Shown here: positions 1-9,405 of the stretch, piece after piece
Layout: every line of letters begins with the position of its first letter
Numbering within the stretch: position 1 is the first letter of the stretch
Assembly: GCF_014696435.1 (NCBI RefSeq)
Contig: NZ_JACJQG010000066.1
Span: forward strand, 1 to 58,146
Reading direction: 5' to 3'
DNA length: 58,146 bases
Origin: Calothrix anomala FACHB-343
Lineage (GTDB): Bacteria; Cyanobacteriota; Cyanobacteriia; Cyanobacteriales; Nostocaceae
Notes under the pieces: generated by a model
Databases searched by the model: none
What the model saw: the letters and a program-made list of their open reading frames with translations, nothing else
What the model was told of the DNA's origin: nothing
Position numbers and translations under genes: made by a program

Positions 1-22
1 TGGGATATGCTTTACTCATGTT

Positions 23-77
23 GCTCTCTCGGTGCTGTCTACTATCTATTCACAGCGTATACCGAGAGAGCTTTTTT
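23..77 (+). terminator. Rho-independent terminator-like hairpin at the left edge
   Basis: An 11-base arm at 23-33 (GCTCTCTCGGT) is the exact reverse complement of 61-71, and six T follow at 72-77. The loop contains a further GCTGT/ACAGC pairing (34-38 with 52-56). On the plus strand this has the form of an intrinsic terminator, so it probably ends a plus-strand gene left of the window. Its T run overlaps the stop codon of the minus-strand gene that follows. Confidence 0.6.
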
Positions 78-591
78 ACAATCTGTCCGACTTTTCAAAC
101 ATCCTCTTAGATAGTGGACTCAAACTAGAAATTTGATTGTAACTAACATCTAGTAGAGTCAAATTAATAAGTGAGGAAAATTGGCTCAAATCCACATTGA
201 TTTTATTACGCCAGACAAATAACTTCGTTAAATTAGGTAGACTAGACAACGGACTAAAATCAGTAATCTGATTATGACCGAGTGCCAAGTGACGCAGATT
301 ACTTAAACTAGATAATGGACTAATGTCACAAATGTGATTCTTAGTTAACTCTAAGTAAGCCAGATTGGTTAATGTAGACAGTGGATTTATATCGTAAATT
401 TCCTCATTGTATAGCCTCAGTCTGATAAGGCTTGCAAGTTGTTGCTCTGCTTGGTAGCAATCAGAACTAATAACTTCCGCCAACAGTTGCTCAACTGTAT
501 GTCTGGCTTTGGGTGAGAGGCTATCTTTGTGTAAACACCAATCTGCAAAGCGGCGAAAGTTCGGACTCTGATTTGGCTGTAGTTCAGACAT
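76..591 (-). CDS. Leucine-rich-repeat protein (internalin-like LRR)
   Basis: A 171-residue protein with an N-terminal helical stretch (about residues 1-60) followed by at least four consecutive LRR units of about 22 residues, with the pattern LxxLxNLxxLxLxxNxIxDIxPL (for example NLTKLFVWRNKI). This is the short SDS22/internalin-type repeat, which folds into a protein-binding solenoid. No signal peptide or membrane segment is visible, so it is probably cytoplasmic. The C-terminus ends soon after the last repeat with a charged tail. The ligand cannot be deduced. The ATG at 591 is the only early start. It lies just downstream of the VOC gene on the same strand and could be cotranscribed with it (24-nt gap). 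Confidence 0.7.
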   Translation of the reverse strand: MSELQPNQSPNFRRFADWCLHKDSLSPKARHTVEQLLAEVISSDCYQAEQQLASLIRLRLYNEEIYDINPLSTLTNLAYLELTKNHICDISPLSSLSNLRHLALGHNQITDFSPLSSLPNLTKLFVWRNKINVDLSQFSSLINLTLLDVSYNQISSLSPLSKRMFEKSDRL

Positions 592-615
592 TGGCTAGTA
601 GCTGGCAAAGAAAAT

Positions 616-1020
616 TTAACTAAGGATGCCTAAGTTGGTGTATATCTCAATTAAATTGCCATCGGGATCGCGAAAATGAGCTGTGCGGATTCCCCAGTCT
701 GGACGATCTGTAGGTGGAGCCATAAGAATGCCATTATGATCTTTAAGCCGTTGATAAACTTCATCGACGTTATCGACAGCAAAAATTAAGGATGTTTTAT
801 CTTGACTAGCAAAGGATGAAGGCTGATTGATGCTGGGGATGACTTGAGCCATGAATTCTTTTTTGAATACAGCTAGCTGAATAGATCCGGTATTAAACTC
901 GGCATATCCAGTTTCTTCATCACCCCAATCTACTTTCAATCCCAGTAGATCCCGGTAAAACAAAAAAGTCTCTTTATAATTGGATACGAGTAGTCTGAGG
1001 TGTGTTAACTGAAGTTTCAT
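616..1020 (-). CDS. VOC-fold (glyoxalase/bleomycin-resistance-like) protein
   Basis: A 134-residue protein with the two beta-alpha-beta-beta-beta modules of the vicinal oxygen chelate superfamily: module 1 starts LTHLRLLVSNYKETFLFYRD, module 2 covers SLIFAVDNVDEVYQRLKD to the end. Candidate metal ligands are the His near the N-terminus and the Glu in the closing strand (DPDGNLIEIYTN), both standard for the family. Members include glyoxalase I, dioxygenases and antibiotic-binding proteins; the substrate cannot be told here. A second VOC protein lies at 6442-6837, but the two are clearly divergent. Confidence 0.75.
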   Translation of the reverse strand: MKLQLTHLRLLVSNYKETFLFYRDLLGLKVDWGDEETGYAEFNTGSIQLAVFKKEFMAQVIPSINQPSSFASQDKTSLIFAVDNVDEVYQRLKDHNGILMAPPTDRPDWGIRTAHFRDPDGNLIEIYTNLGILS

Positions 1021-1040
1021 AATTCAAGTACGTTAATTTA

Positions 1041-1637
1041 CTAACTATGAATTCTAGGCTCTGAGTGTAATTTTGCTAACAGCTCGCTTTCAACTATTGC
1101 GAGTTCATCGAGCCGTTGCATGACAATTTCACGGTCAAAGTAAGTATCGGCTAGTACCCAATAAGTACCGAAATGACGGGCTTCAGATGCCATCAAACCT
1201 TTGTAAAACTTGGCTAATTCTGGCTCAGGACAGTGTGTAGCTAATAATCCTAAGCGTTCGTGACTGCGTGCTTCTATTAATCCGGTAACGAGTAAGGAAT
1301 CTAAAAATCTATCTGGTTCTTGGGGACGAACTTGTGCTTTTAAACCTGCGCCATAAGGTGGTGGTGGTAAGGGTGCGAGGGGTATGTTGCGGCGTTCTAG
1401 CCACTGGTTGACGAGTTCAAAATGTTCTAGTTCTTCACGCGCGATCGCAGTTAATTCTCTGACCATTTTCGCATTGGAAGGGTAGCGAAACATAAAATTT
1501 AATGCCACCCCCGCAGCTTTACGTTCGCAGTGGGAATGGTCGAGCAAAATTATATCTAAATTAGCGATCGCTTGTTCTACCCAAGCGGAACTGGTAGGTT
1601 GTTTGAGGGCGTTGATTTTTGGTAATTCAGTAAGCAC
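1041..1637 (-). CDS. miaE: tRNA-(ms2io6A) hydroxylase, MiaE-type di-iron protein
   Basis: A ferritin-like four-helix protein of the MiaE family, which hydroxylates the isopentenyl group of 2-methylthio-N6-isopentenyladenosine at position 37 of tRNA. Visible signatures are LDHSHCERKAAGVALNFMFR, AREELEHFE (Glu/His iron ligands), a middle ARSHERLG and a C-terminal SEARHFGTYW, giving two carboxylate/His ligand sets for a di-iron site. The frame stays open to a GTG at 1685, but I prefer the GTG at 1635-1637 (VLTELPKI...): it has GGAG 11 nt upstream and gives about 198 residues, the usual family length. Identification by pattern, not by search. Confidence 0.8.
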   Translation of the reverse strand: MLTELPKINALKQPTSSAWVEQAIANLDIILLDHSHCERKAAGVALNFMFRYPSNAKMVRELTAIAREELEHFELVNQWLERRNIPLAPLPPPPYGAGLKAQVRPQEPDRFLDSLLVTGLIEARSHERLGLLATHCPEPELAKFYKGLMASEARHFGTYWVLADTYFDREIVMQRLDELAIVESELLAKLHSEPRIHS

Positions 1638-1970
1638 AGGATGACAAACTCCAGATATCTCAATGTAGCTGAGATAGCCCAGCACATTGATTTTAATCTG
1701 GTCTGGGGCGATTGGGCTAAAGAGTGCGAGTTCCTAGATCCCCGACTTCTTGAAGGATACTGCTGGGGAATGGTGGGTTAAAACCCTCAATGTTGATCTA
1801 AACACTTGTCTCGCTTGCCCGAAAGATCGCCCGCAGGCTATAAGCCTGGGGCTAAAGCTACAAAGCCTGCCTCTGCAGGCTCAATTTCTTTAGCCTGCAG
1901 AGGCAGGCTTTGTTCGGTTAGCCGCACCCTTCTAGGGTGACGGCGGTTTGTTGGTTAATCGATGGATCAA
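1638..1970. repeat. Intergenic repeats: 21-bp inverted repeat and half of an AGATCCCCGACTT element
   Basis: This stretch has no gene. At 1861-1881 and 1892-1912 lie two perfectly complementary 21-base arms separated by 10 nt, rich in GCCTGC; it may end the downstream-transcribed kinase gene, but there is no clean T run. Just before it (about 1829-1860) is a related, weaker hairpin. At 1735-1754 is one half of a dispersed element (AGATCCCCGACTTCTTGAAG) whose complete palindromic form occurs at 6370-6402. Confidence 0.6.
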
Positions 1971-4900
1971 CTACTGCAATTTTTTAGCGATTAACTCAGA
2001 TAAAGTACTGAATAAATCTGCGGCTGTGTAGGGTTTGGCTAAAAACTCTTGCGCACCAGCTGCTAAAGCTTCGCGACTGTGAGTAGGTAATCCGCTAGTG
2101 GCGATGATTTTGAGTTGAGGATTTAATTTTTTGAGGGTACGGATAGCTGTCAATCCATCTAAACTCGGCATCATGATATCGATCAACACTAAATTAATTT
2201 CCTGCTGATGCTGGGCGTAAATCGCGATCGCCTCAATACCATCTTTAGCAATCAAGGTTCTATAATTAGCTTGTTCTAGTGATGTTTTGGTGGCTAATTG
2301 TATCATTACCTCATCATCGACAATCATCACTAGCTCTTGGTTTCCTTTGGGTATTGTTGTCGATGATACTTGCTCATCGCTCGCTTGTTCTATGGCTGGT
2401 AAGTAAACTTTAAATTTTGTACCTTTACCTTCTTGACTGAATACTTGTACAAAACCCCCACTATTTTTGACAATACTAATCACAGTAGAAAGCCCTAATC
2501 CTGTGCCTTTACCAGGTTCTTTGGTGGTGAAAAAAGGGTCAAAAATCCGATCCATTAATTCTGGGGGAATACCTGTACCTGTATCGCCAATGGTAATAAC
2601 CACATAATTTCCCACCTGGGCATTAACATCCATCCGGGTATAAATTTCATCAATAAACTGATTTTCAGCATATATATTGAGAGTTCCACCATTGGGCATC
2701 GCATCACGAGCATTGACACAAAGATTCATAAAAATCTGATGCATTTGCGTAGGATGGCCTTTCACCATCCACAAAGTTCTTACAGGAATGTTGGTGGTAA
2801 TTTCAATAGATTTAGGAAATGTTTGTGTAATAACTTTTGCTACTTCTAAAAGTAAATGTCCAATTTGTAAACAGATGGGTTTACCTTCTGTTCCTCTAGC
2901 AAACATGAGTATTTGTTTAACTAAGTCGCTGCCACGTTTAGCACTTTTAGTTAATACTTCCACTAATTCTTGGGTTTTGCTATCAACTGTTTGAATTCTT
3001 AATGGTAAAAGTTGAGAAATTGCCAAAATAGGTGTAAATATATTATTGAGGTCATGGGCGATACCGCTAGCTAGAGTTCCCAAACTTTCCAGACGTTGCG
3101 CCCGTAAAAATTGCTTTTCTAGACTCTTCTTTTCTGTAATATCAGTGTTGACAATCAGGATTGATTTTGGTTCTCCTGATTCTTCCTGCACCAGAGTCCA
3201 ACGACTCTCGACGATAATTTTTGTACCTGCTTTGGTACGTTGCTCCAATTCTCCCCGCCAGCAGCCTTTATCTAAAGTAGTTTTCATTGCTGTTGCGAGT
3301 TGAGATGCATCATCATTAAATAACTCTTGGGCTGTCTTCTTGATAGCTTCGGCGGCATCAAAGCCATATAAGCGCTCAGATCCTAAGCTCCAAAATAAGA
3401 TTTTGTTGTGCAGATTGGTGACAAAAATCGCATCTGTAGCAATATCAATTAAGGCTGCTTGTTCGCACATTTTCTCTTCTGCTTGTTTGCGCCCTGTGAT
3501 ATCGGTAATCATGGCTAAACCACCGATATATTCACCATTTTCATCAAACATGGGAGTTCCAGAGACAATCGCCCAAACATCACAACCATTGCGATCGCAA
3601 AATTTAAAGTCGTGCTGTTCTTTAATGCCTTGTTGCCGACGTTGCCAATATTGTAAGGCGATCGCTTTTCCCTGTGCATCCATAAATTCAAACAGCGATT
3701 TTCCCTGCATTTCCTCGATGGTGTAGCCCAACATCGAGGCCATTTGTTGATTAACTAAGGTTGTTTTCCCCTCCGCATCTACAGCCCATACACCCTCTAT
3801 AGCAGTTTCCACAATACAGCGATATTTGGCTTCACTTTGGCGCAAGGCAATTTCTGCTTGCTTTTGCTGGGTAATATTGCGCGTGATTGTGAGTACTGAC
3901 GCGACAGTGCCATTTTGGTCAAATTCTGGCACACAACGACTTTGGTAATATTTCACACCATTGGGGCTGGGAAATCCAAATTCTATTTCCTCTGGCTGTT
4001 TTGTGGTAAATACTTTTGTCAGGGTTTGGTTCCATATCGCTAATTGAGCTGCTGGCATTCCTAACTCTTCGTTGGTTTTACCGATAAACTGATGAACAGG
4101 TAAACCTGTTTCCGCTTCAATGGCTTGATTCACGTAGAGGTGGCGGAAATGGGAATCAAATCTGGCAATGATATCGGGTGCATTGTCTGCTAGCGCTCGA
4201 AATGCTTGTTTTTCTTGAGATAGTTCAGCAGTTCGCTGTGCTACACGGATTTCTAATTCTTCACTGGCTTGACGGAGGGCTGATTCTGCGAGTTTCCGCT
4301 CGGTGATGTCATCTACTACTCCCACCATGCGTATTGCTTGCCCATGCAGATTATAATAAAAACTACCACGAGAATTCACCCAGCGAATCTGATTATCTGG
4401 AAGAATTATCCGATATTCACATATATAGTTTTGTCGATTGGCGATCGCTTTTTGCATACAACCTTTAATATGCTCCCAATCTTCAGGGTGAACTCGATCC
4501 GCCCAATCTTGATAACTGCGGTTTGGGGTTCCTGGTTGATAGCCAAAGATAATCTCATGGTAAGGTGTCCAAATTGTCTCATTCGTCACCATGTCCCAAT
4601 CCCAAGAGCCAGCGTGAGCAGCCTCTAGGGCTAGTTTTAAACGCTCGTTACTCTGGTACAGTTCTACTTCTAACTGCTGCAATTGCTGACTGACTTGGCC
4701 AAGTTCAGTACTTTTGTCGGCAATTTGCTGTTGTAATGTGACAATTACACTCGATACTTCTAAGGGATCGATGGCATTGAGAAAACTGCTTTGAGTGACA
4801 ATTCCCAAGAGTTCGCCGCGATTGCTTGTTACTACTAATCTGCGGACATAACGTTGCTGCATTTGTTGATAAGCAGCCCACATTGAATCCTCTGGCTTGA

Positions 4901-5642
4901 CAGTAAATAAAGGCGAACTCATGACTGTTATTGCTTGGGTATGGGCTAAATCCAGATTTAAAGCCCGAAATTGCACAATATCTCGCTCGCTCACGATACC
5001 TATGGGGTAAAGTAATTCACTGTTGTCTGCTGCTTGGGGTTCGACAATGACGATACAGCTAACCCGATGCTGGTTCATCAATTGAGCTAAATCGAGTACA
5101 GAGGCGGTATGAGGTGCATAAATTACCTGAGTCAGCATTACCTCCCGAACTAGGCGCAATTTCAGCAAATTAGCAGGTTGGAGCGCTTGACGCAGGCTGT
5201 TGTGAGTGACAATTCCTAGTAATTTTTCCTGCTTATCCACAATCGGAAGATGGCGAATTTGATGCTGACGCATCAGAGATAGGGGAATCGCCGCATTGTA
5301 AGCAGCACTGTATTGCAGGGTGATGGCTTGTTGTGTCATCACTTCAGCAACTTTAATATTTGCTAAGTTTACCCCTGTAGCAATTAGTCTGACTACGTCT
5401 CTTTCAGTAAAGATACCGCGTAGATTTGCTTGTTCTGTCACTAACACATAATTATTGAGTCCTGAATTGGAAGAACTCAGTGTTGATGTGGACTTTCCAT
5501 CATCTAAACTACAACTTCTATCTCGCGCCTGACTCATAAAAGCGATCGCATCCATTACAGTAGTATCGGGTGTAACCGTCAAAGGATGGGGATCGATTAC
5601 CTGTGCGAGAGTCGGTAATGCGAAGATATGGTCATTTTGCAT
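1971..5642 (-). CDS. Hybrid histidine kinase: 4x CBS, 4x PAS, HisKA-HATPase, receiver
   Basis: A 1223-residue soluble sensor. Residues about 10-300 hold four CBS motifs (two Bateman pairs), which usually bind adenine nucleotides. A coiled coil follows to about 335, then four PAS domains (about 335-460, 485-600, 605-725, 735-850); the first is a PAS_3 type ending in VDDITERK. The kinase core has the H-box [14 protein letters not shown] with His863 as phosphorylation site, N-box [14 protein letters not shown], and G boxes [10 protein letters not shown] and [13 protein letters not shown]-terminal receiver has acceptor Asp1155 ([11 protein letters not shown]). No membrane segments are visible. 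Its PAS4-kinase-receiver part is closely similar to the kinase at 9406-11406. The cognate output regulator is not apparent here; CBS domains suggest energy-state sensing (inference). Confidence 0.9.
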   Translation of the reverse strand: MQNDHIFALPTLAQVIDPHPLTVTPDTTVMDAIAFMSQARDRSCSLDDGKSTSTLSSSNSGLNNYVLVTEQANLRGIFTERDVVRLIATGVNLANIKVAEVMTQQAITLQYSAAYNAAIPLSLMRQHQIRHLPIVDKQEKLLGIVTHNSLRQALQPANLLKLRLVREVMLTQVIYAPHTASVLDLAQLMNQHRVSCIVIVEPQAADNSELLYPIGIVSERDIVQFRALNLDLAHTQAITVMSSPLFTVKPEDSMWAAYQQMQQRYVRRLVVTSNRGELLGIVTQSSFLNAIDPLEVSSVIVTLQQQIADKSTELGQVSQQLQQLEVELYQSNERLKLALEAAHAGSWDWDMVTNETIWTPYHEIIFGYQPGTPNRSYQDWADRVHPEDWEHIKGCMQKAIANRQNYICEYRIILPDNQIRWVNSRGSFYYNLHGQAIRMVGVVDDITERKLAESALRQASEELEIRVAQRTAELSQEKQAFRALADNAPDIIARFDSHFRHLYVNQAIEAETGLPVHQFIGKTNEELGMPAAQLAIWNQTLTKVFTTKQPEEIEFGFPSPNGVKYYQSRCVPEFDQNGTVASVLTITRNITQQKQAEIALRQSEAKYRCIVETAIEGVWAVDAEGKTTLVNQQMASMLGYTIEEMQGKSLFEFMDAQGKAIALQYWQRRQQGIKEQHDFKFCDRNGCDVWAIVSGTPMFDENGEYIGGLAMITDITGRKQAEEKMCEQAALIDIATDAIFVTNLHNKILFWSLGSERLYGFDAAEAIKKTAQELFNDDASQLATAMKTTLDKGCWRGELEQRTKAGTKIIVESRWTLVQEESGEPKSILIVNTDITEKKSLEKQFLRAQRLESLGTLASGIAHDLNNIFTPILAISQLLPLRIQTVDSKTQELVEVLTKSAKRGSDLVKQILMFARGTEGKPICLQIGHLLLEVAKVITQTFPKSIEITTNIPVRTLWMVKGHPTQMHQIFMNLCVNARDAMPNGGTLNIYAENQFIDEIYTRMDVNAQVGNYVVITIGDTGTGIPPELMDRIFDPFFTTKEPGKGTGLGLSTVISIVKNSGGFVQVFSQEGKGTKFKVYLPAIEQASDEQVSSTTIPKGNQELVMIVDDEVMIQLATKTSLEQANYRTLIAKDGIEAIAIYAQHQQEINLVLIDIMMPSLDGLTAIRTLKKLNPQLKIIATSGLPTHSREALAAGAQEFLAKPYTAADLFSTLSELIAKKLQ

Positions 5643-6441
5643 ATTATACTCAATAGTTTTTATCTGCGATCGCCAAAAGTCACCATGAAAATGGGTAGAG
5701 AAAATTTGTGCTTTGGCAATATTTTTCAGGTGGAATTTTCAAGATTTTAGCCGAGTTTAGTCTAGCTCTGACTTCTTTAATTTTTAGGTTATCTATTCAC
5801 AAAAATATTTTGTATCGCCATAAAAACATAAATTTATATGTCTATGAATACCTTGCTTGTCAATAGATTACAAGCAGATGCAAAAAGCCAATATTAATTT
5901 TTTTTGTTGCAAAAATCACAGACAAAATATTGATACCGCATTTTGCAAATCAATGAGGTATCAACTAGGTAATAAATATCAAAATTATTCTTCCTCATGC
6001 CTTGAAAATAGGGAATATAGCACAGGGGCAGAGAGATTTTCATATTTAGTTACGGGATTTTGCCATTGTGAAAACAATTCTTATGCGTTAAGACTTACAA
6101 CTAACGCACGCTTGATTTTTATAGATTTGAGGATTACTCTTAATTTTTACTAATGATATTTGTCTATTTTTCCCTTGCGTCTGAAAACGCTCAAAATAGG
6201 CGCTTTGAAGCTTTTAAGCTTCCATATCACCATCTTAGCTTTAATCGCTTTATTTTAATAGATTGCAAACTGGTAGATCATCCTTATGATATAGAATAAA
6301 TGCATTATTCTTTTTGCATCTATCTAATGATAGATTTAAGGAATCTTACTTTAGCAAAAGTTGCTGCCCAGATCCCCGACTTTTTCAAAAAGTCGGGGAT
6401 CTAAATCTCGCTAAAGTCAGCAAAATTCCAGCCTATACATA
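5643..6441. other. Gene-free AT-rich region with AGATCCCCGACTTTTT palindrome
   Basis: I see no credible gene in these 800 bases. At 6370-6385 and 6387-6402 lie two exactly complementary 16-base arms around a single C: a full copy of a dispersed cyanobacterial hairpin, half of which also occurs at 1735. A smaller palindrome GAAGCTTTTAAGCTTC is near 6207-6222. The kinase promoter (minus strand) presumably lies close to 5643-5760. Confidence 0.5.
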
Positions 6442-6837
6442 CTAAGCCAAGCTATAGTCGGGATTATATTCAACTAGCTCAATTTCATTACCATCGGGAT
6501 CGTTGACATAAATTCTATGCTTGGTTTCGGCGGCTGTCATTGTGTAATAATCAATTCCTTTAGCTTCTAGTAATTTTTGCATAGCTTCGCCATCATCAAT
6601 TACAAAGCCAACATGATTAATACCAATGCTTTCATAAGGTTTATGTACTCGCTCTTGTTGTGAATCGTCATTCAAAGCTAGATAAAATTGGTTATTACCA
6701 AAATGCATCCAGCGATCGCCATTGAATACCCCTTCGGCTCTTACATACCAATCTGGGAATAAAGTTTGATAAAAGTTTTTCGTGGCATCGATATCTTTAC
6801 AAGAAAGGTTGATGTGTTCAAAGCGAATCATGCTCAT
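6442..6837 (-). CDS. VOC-fold metalloprotein (glyoxalase-like)
   Basis: A 131-residue VOC protein. Module 1 begins FEHINLSCKDIDATKNFYQ; module 2 begins INHVGFVIDDGEAMQKLLEA and ends DPDGNEIELVEYN. His8, the His in NHVGF and the Glu in NEIELVEY occupy the usual metal-ligand positions, so an active metal site is likely. It has the compact single-chain length of the family. Monocistronic: flanked by 600 bases of gene-free DNA on one side and 354 on the other. The reaction (glyoxalase, dioxygenase, lyase) cannot be assigned from sequence alone. Confidence 0.75.
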   Translation of the reverse strand: MSMIRFEHINLSCKDIDATKNFYQTLFPDWYVRAEGVFNGDRWMHFGNNQFYLALNDDSQQERVHKPYESIGINHVGFVIDDGEAMQKLLEAKGIDYYTMTAAETKHRIYVNDPDGNEIELVEYNPDYSLA

Positions 6838-7191
6838 AATTTTCTCCGATAAATTAGAAAAGTAAGGTTAATAATTATTGTTTTGGCTGTTAAATAAACT
6901 TAAATAAATTTCACGCAGAGGCGCAGATAAACAAGAGATTTTAAGCATCATGTTGAAAGTTTAGAGACACTACTCTAAGCCAGTATCTAAAAACATAATG
7001 ACTAGGCTTTCCATCGCTGGGGTTATTTATTTCGTCACTCTAAATAAATCATAGTCGAAATGATTATGAGTTGCAACTTGTGAAAATAAAAAATCGCAGA
7101 TGTTTTTACCTGCGATCGCAAAATAGTTATTAGAGACGCGATTAATCGCGTCTGTACAATTGTCATTTGTCCCCCTTGTCCCCTCACCTCC
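6838..7191. repeat. Gene-free region with 20-bp palindrome AGACGCGATTAATCGCGTCT (7134-7153)
   Basis: The perfect palindrome at 7134-7153 is embedded in a 30-base unit (TTAGA...TGTACAA) that occurs again, in exact reverse complement, at 38461-38490. It is therefore a dispersed repeat and not a local operator. A TCGCAGAT...ACCTGCGATCGC hairpin precedes it at about 7092-7120. It could help end the minus-strand SDR transcript, but there is no T run. Confidence 0.55.
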
Positions 7192-7965
7192 TCACGTGCG
7201 CCGATTCACCAGGGTGGCGCTAGCTTGATCTACAGGCATCAGGACTATCTCATTAATATTCACATGGGGCGATCGCGTGACGCAGAAAAATATGACATCT
7301 GCTACATCATCAGGAGTTAGGGGCGTAACTCCCTGGTAAACTTTTTTGGCGCGTTCGGTATCGCCATGAAACCGCACATCGCTAAATTCCGTTTCTACCA
7401 TCCCAGGATCGACGGAAGTGACGCGAATCGGCGTACCTAATAAATCTAGCTTTAAACCTTCAGAAATGGCTCTGACAGCAGCTTTCGTCCCACAATAGAC
7501 ATTACCATTGGGGTAGGTTTGATGTCCGGCTATAGAACCAATATTTACCACATGACCGCGATCGCGTTTTACCATCCCCGGCACTACATAACGGGTAAGG
7601 TAAAGTAAGCCCTTAATATTGGTATCAATCATTTCTTCCCAATCGGCAAAGCTACCTTCATGTAACTTGTCTAAACCGCGACTCAATCCTGCATTGTTGA
7701 TGAGAATGTCAATATCAGCCCAGGCGGGAGGTAGGCTAGAAATCGCAGCTTCTACCGCAGCGCGATCGCGCACATCTAACTGTATTAAATAAACCTCAGT
7801 ATTAAATTCTTTCTTTAGCGTCTCAGCTAGTTCCTGTAAGCGTTCCAGCCGCCGCGCCGCTAAAATTAATTTTGCGCCTGTATTAGCAAATACTCTGGCA
7901 CAAGCAGTACCAATACCACTACTTGCGCCAGTGATGAGAATGATTTGATTTTGTAGGGAAATCAT
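7192..7965 (-). CDS. Short-chain dehydrogenase/reductase (YdfG-like)
   Basis: A 257-residue classical SDR. The Rossmann glycine motif TGASSGIG is at residues 12-19, the NNAG structural motif at about 90, a catalytic Ser in NIGSIAG, and the active-site YxxxK in VYCGTKAAVRAISEG. The Arg-Arg after the second beta strand (AARRLERL) favours NADP(H). Overall it resembles the YdfG group, which oxidises serine and 3-hydroxy acids or reduces malonic semialdehyde. That substrate is inferred from similarity I recognise, not proven. Monocistronic on the minus strand. Confidence 0.85.
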   Translation of the reverse strand: MISLQNQIILITGASSGIGTACARVFANTGAKLILAARRLERLQELAETLKKEFNTEVYLIQLDVRDRAAVEAAISSLPPAWADIDILINNAGLSRGLDKLHEGSFADWEEMIDTNIKGLLYLTRYVVPGMVKRDRGHVVNIGSIAGHQTYPNGNVYCGTKAAVRAISEGLKLDLLGTPIRVTSVDPGMVETEFSDVRFHGDTERAKKVYQGVTPLTPDDVADVIFFCVTRSPHVNINEIVLMPVDQASATLVNRRT

Positions 7966-8070
7966 TGTTAGTCAAGAGTCAAGAGTCAATTGTCCATTGT
8001 CCAATAATTCGGAACTAATGAAAAACTCCACTTATGGATCGGAGTTTTGCGATTGTTAAATTGAAAATAG

Positions 8071-8112
8071 GGTTGACGGTTGACTGTTGACGGTTGACGG
8101 TTGACTGTTGAC
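8071..8112. repeat. Heptamer STRR array, GGTTGAC/TGTTGAC x6
   Basis: Six back-to-back 7-base units (GGTTGAC or TGTTGAC) fill the gap between the glycosyltransferase stop and the SDR gene. A related AGAGTCA pair is at 7974-7988. The same heptamer family recurs at 23209, 33010, 33120 and 38414. These are short tandemly repeated repetitive sequences typical of heterocystous cyanobacteria. Confidence 0.85.
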
Positions 8113-8114
8113 TC

Positions 8115-9218
8115 TTAAGAGAGATTTTCTCGTGATTGACTAGCTTGAAAATATTCTATGACAGCAGCTGCGATCGCTTCATTGCCATCTTTGGCTATCG
8201 GTTGAGATAGCTTGGGTTGTAATAGAGGTTGACGTAGAAAATCCCAATTACCTTGAAAAAATTCAGTTGGGCTAAGGATTTGATGCTGATTATAATTAGC
8301 TAACCCTGCTATTAAAAAAGCGGCTTCTGCAAAATCTTCCCGCGTAACCGTAACAAGCGGTACTTGCAATTTGGTAGCCTCAGCAAAAGTACTGTAACCA
8401 GGTTTAGAAACAACTTGCCCGCAAATTGGCATAAAATCTACAGGGCGGTATTTTCGGTCGGTAATCTTCACCAAGTTAGGTAAATCTGGCGCAGATTGAT
8501 CGAACACAATAAATTGCCAATCGGGGAAATGCTGTAGGTTATCGTAGGGAAATTGTTGTAAACCCAAACCGCCAAAGGTTAGCAGAATTGTTTTTTCTAC
8601 AGGTGCGGTAATCCGCCAATGCGATCGCAGGTTATCAGCATCATAACGCGGCGAACCACCTGTTAAACCCACATCTATAATATTGGTGAATGCTGACATC
8701 GGTTCGTGAAATGGGAGACGATATAAGCGATCGCATTGAGCATAACAATTACTAATCCAATCAGCGATGGCTAAAAACTCTCCTCCCCAATCCCGGTAAA
8801 TCAAATCCCAGCCAAAGTTACTCACCGACCAACAAGGAATATTTGCTGCTTTAGCGATCGCTGAAGCCAAAAAGGGAATATCCGCTAAAATCAAATGGAC
8901 AAAATTTTGCCGAATAAAATTAACTTCCCCAGCGATCAAAGAATGTTGATTTTTTTTAATTTCTAATAACTTTTCTAAAGTAGCTGCTCGATCCATCGTC
9001 AAGCTATCTGCTTGTACTACACCCAAATCAAAAGCCCGAGGACGATGAATAAAATCGCCGTCAATATAGCAATCAAGTAACCAGTGTGGCGCAGTAGTCA
9101 CCATAATGAGGAGAACTTCCGGGCACAATTTTTGAATTGTGTCAGCGATTGCGGCCATGCGCGTCGTATGACCAAAACCGTGGTTAGTAATGGCCATGTA
9201 TAAAATAGGGCGTTCCAT
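8115..9218 (-). CDS. GT-B-fold glycosyltransferase-like protein
   Basis: A protein of about 367 residues resembling the MurG/UDP-glycosyltransferase superfamily. The N-terminal half begins ILYMAITNHGFGHTTR, the GHxTR nucleotide-sugar transferase signature; the C-terminal half has LLTFGGLG and the donor-site stretch VVSKPGYSTFAEAT (compare SKPGxGTxxE in MurG-like enzymes). The frame is open to a TTG at 9245, but the ATG at 9216-9218 (MERPILYMAI) sits directly before the conserved first strand and is the likelier start. No membrane segment. Acceptor and sugar are unknown. Monocistronic, separated by 190 bases from the divergent kinase gene. Confidence 0.75.
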   Translation of the reverse strand: MERPILYMAITNHGFGHTTRMAAIADTIQKLCPEVLLIMVTTAPHWLLDCYIDGDFIHRPRAFDLGVVQADSLTMDRAATLEKLLEIKKNQHSLIAGEVNFIRQNFVHLILADIPFLASAIAKAANIPCWSVSNFGWDLIYRDWGGEFLAIADWISNCYAQCDRLYRLPFHEPMSAFTNIIDVGLTGGSPRYDADNLRSHWRITAPVEKTILLTFGGLGLQQFPYDNLQHFPDWQFIVFDQSAPDLPNLVKITDRKYRPVDFMPICGQVVSKPGYSTFAEATKLQVPLVTVTREDFAEAAFLIAGLANYNQHQILSPTEFFQGNWDFLRQPLLQPKLSQPIAKDGNEAIAAAVIEYFQASQSRENLS

Positions 9219-9405
9219 CAAAGAGAATGTATCTATAGGCCACAATTAATTTACTGGGTCTGGGAAAATTTAACAACTGACTTTTGATACACGAAGCACA
9301 GTAATATAGATCGTAGATGCTGATTACTCGGCATATATGTCCAAGAATAAAATTTGAAATTTAATATAAATTAGTCAAGTTTGAAAAGTATTTTTTGAGG
9401 TATGA

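Noticed and set aside
5857-6153. 98-codon plus-strand frame in gene-free DNA
   Set aside because: TTG start, AT-rich composition, no motif or ribosome site.
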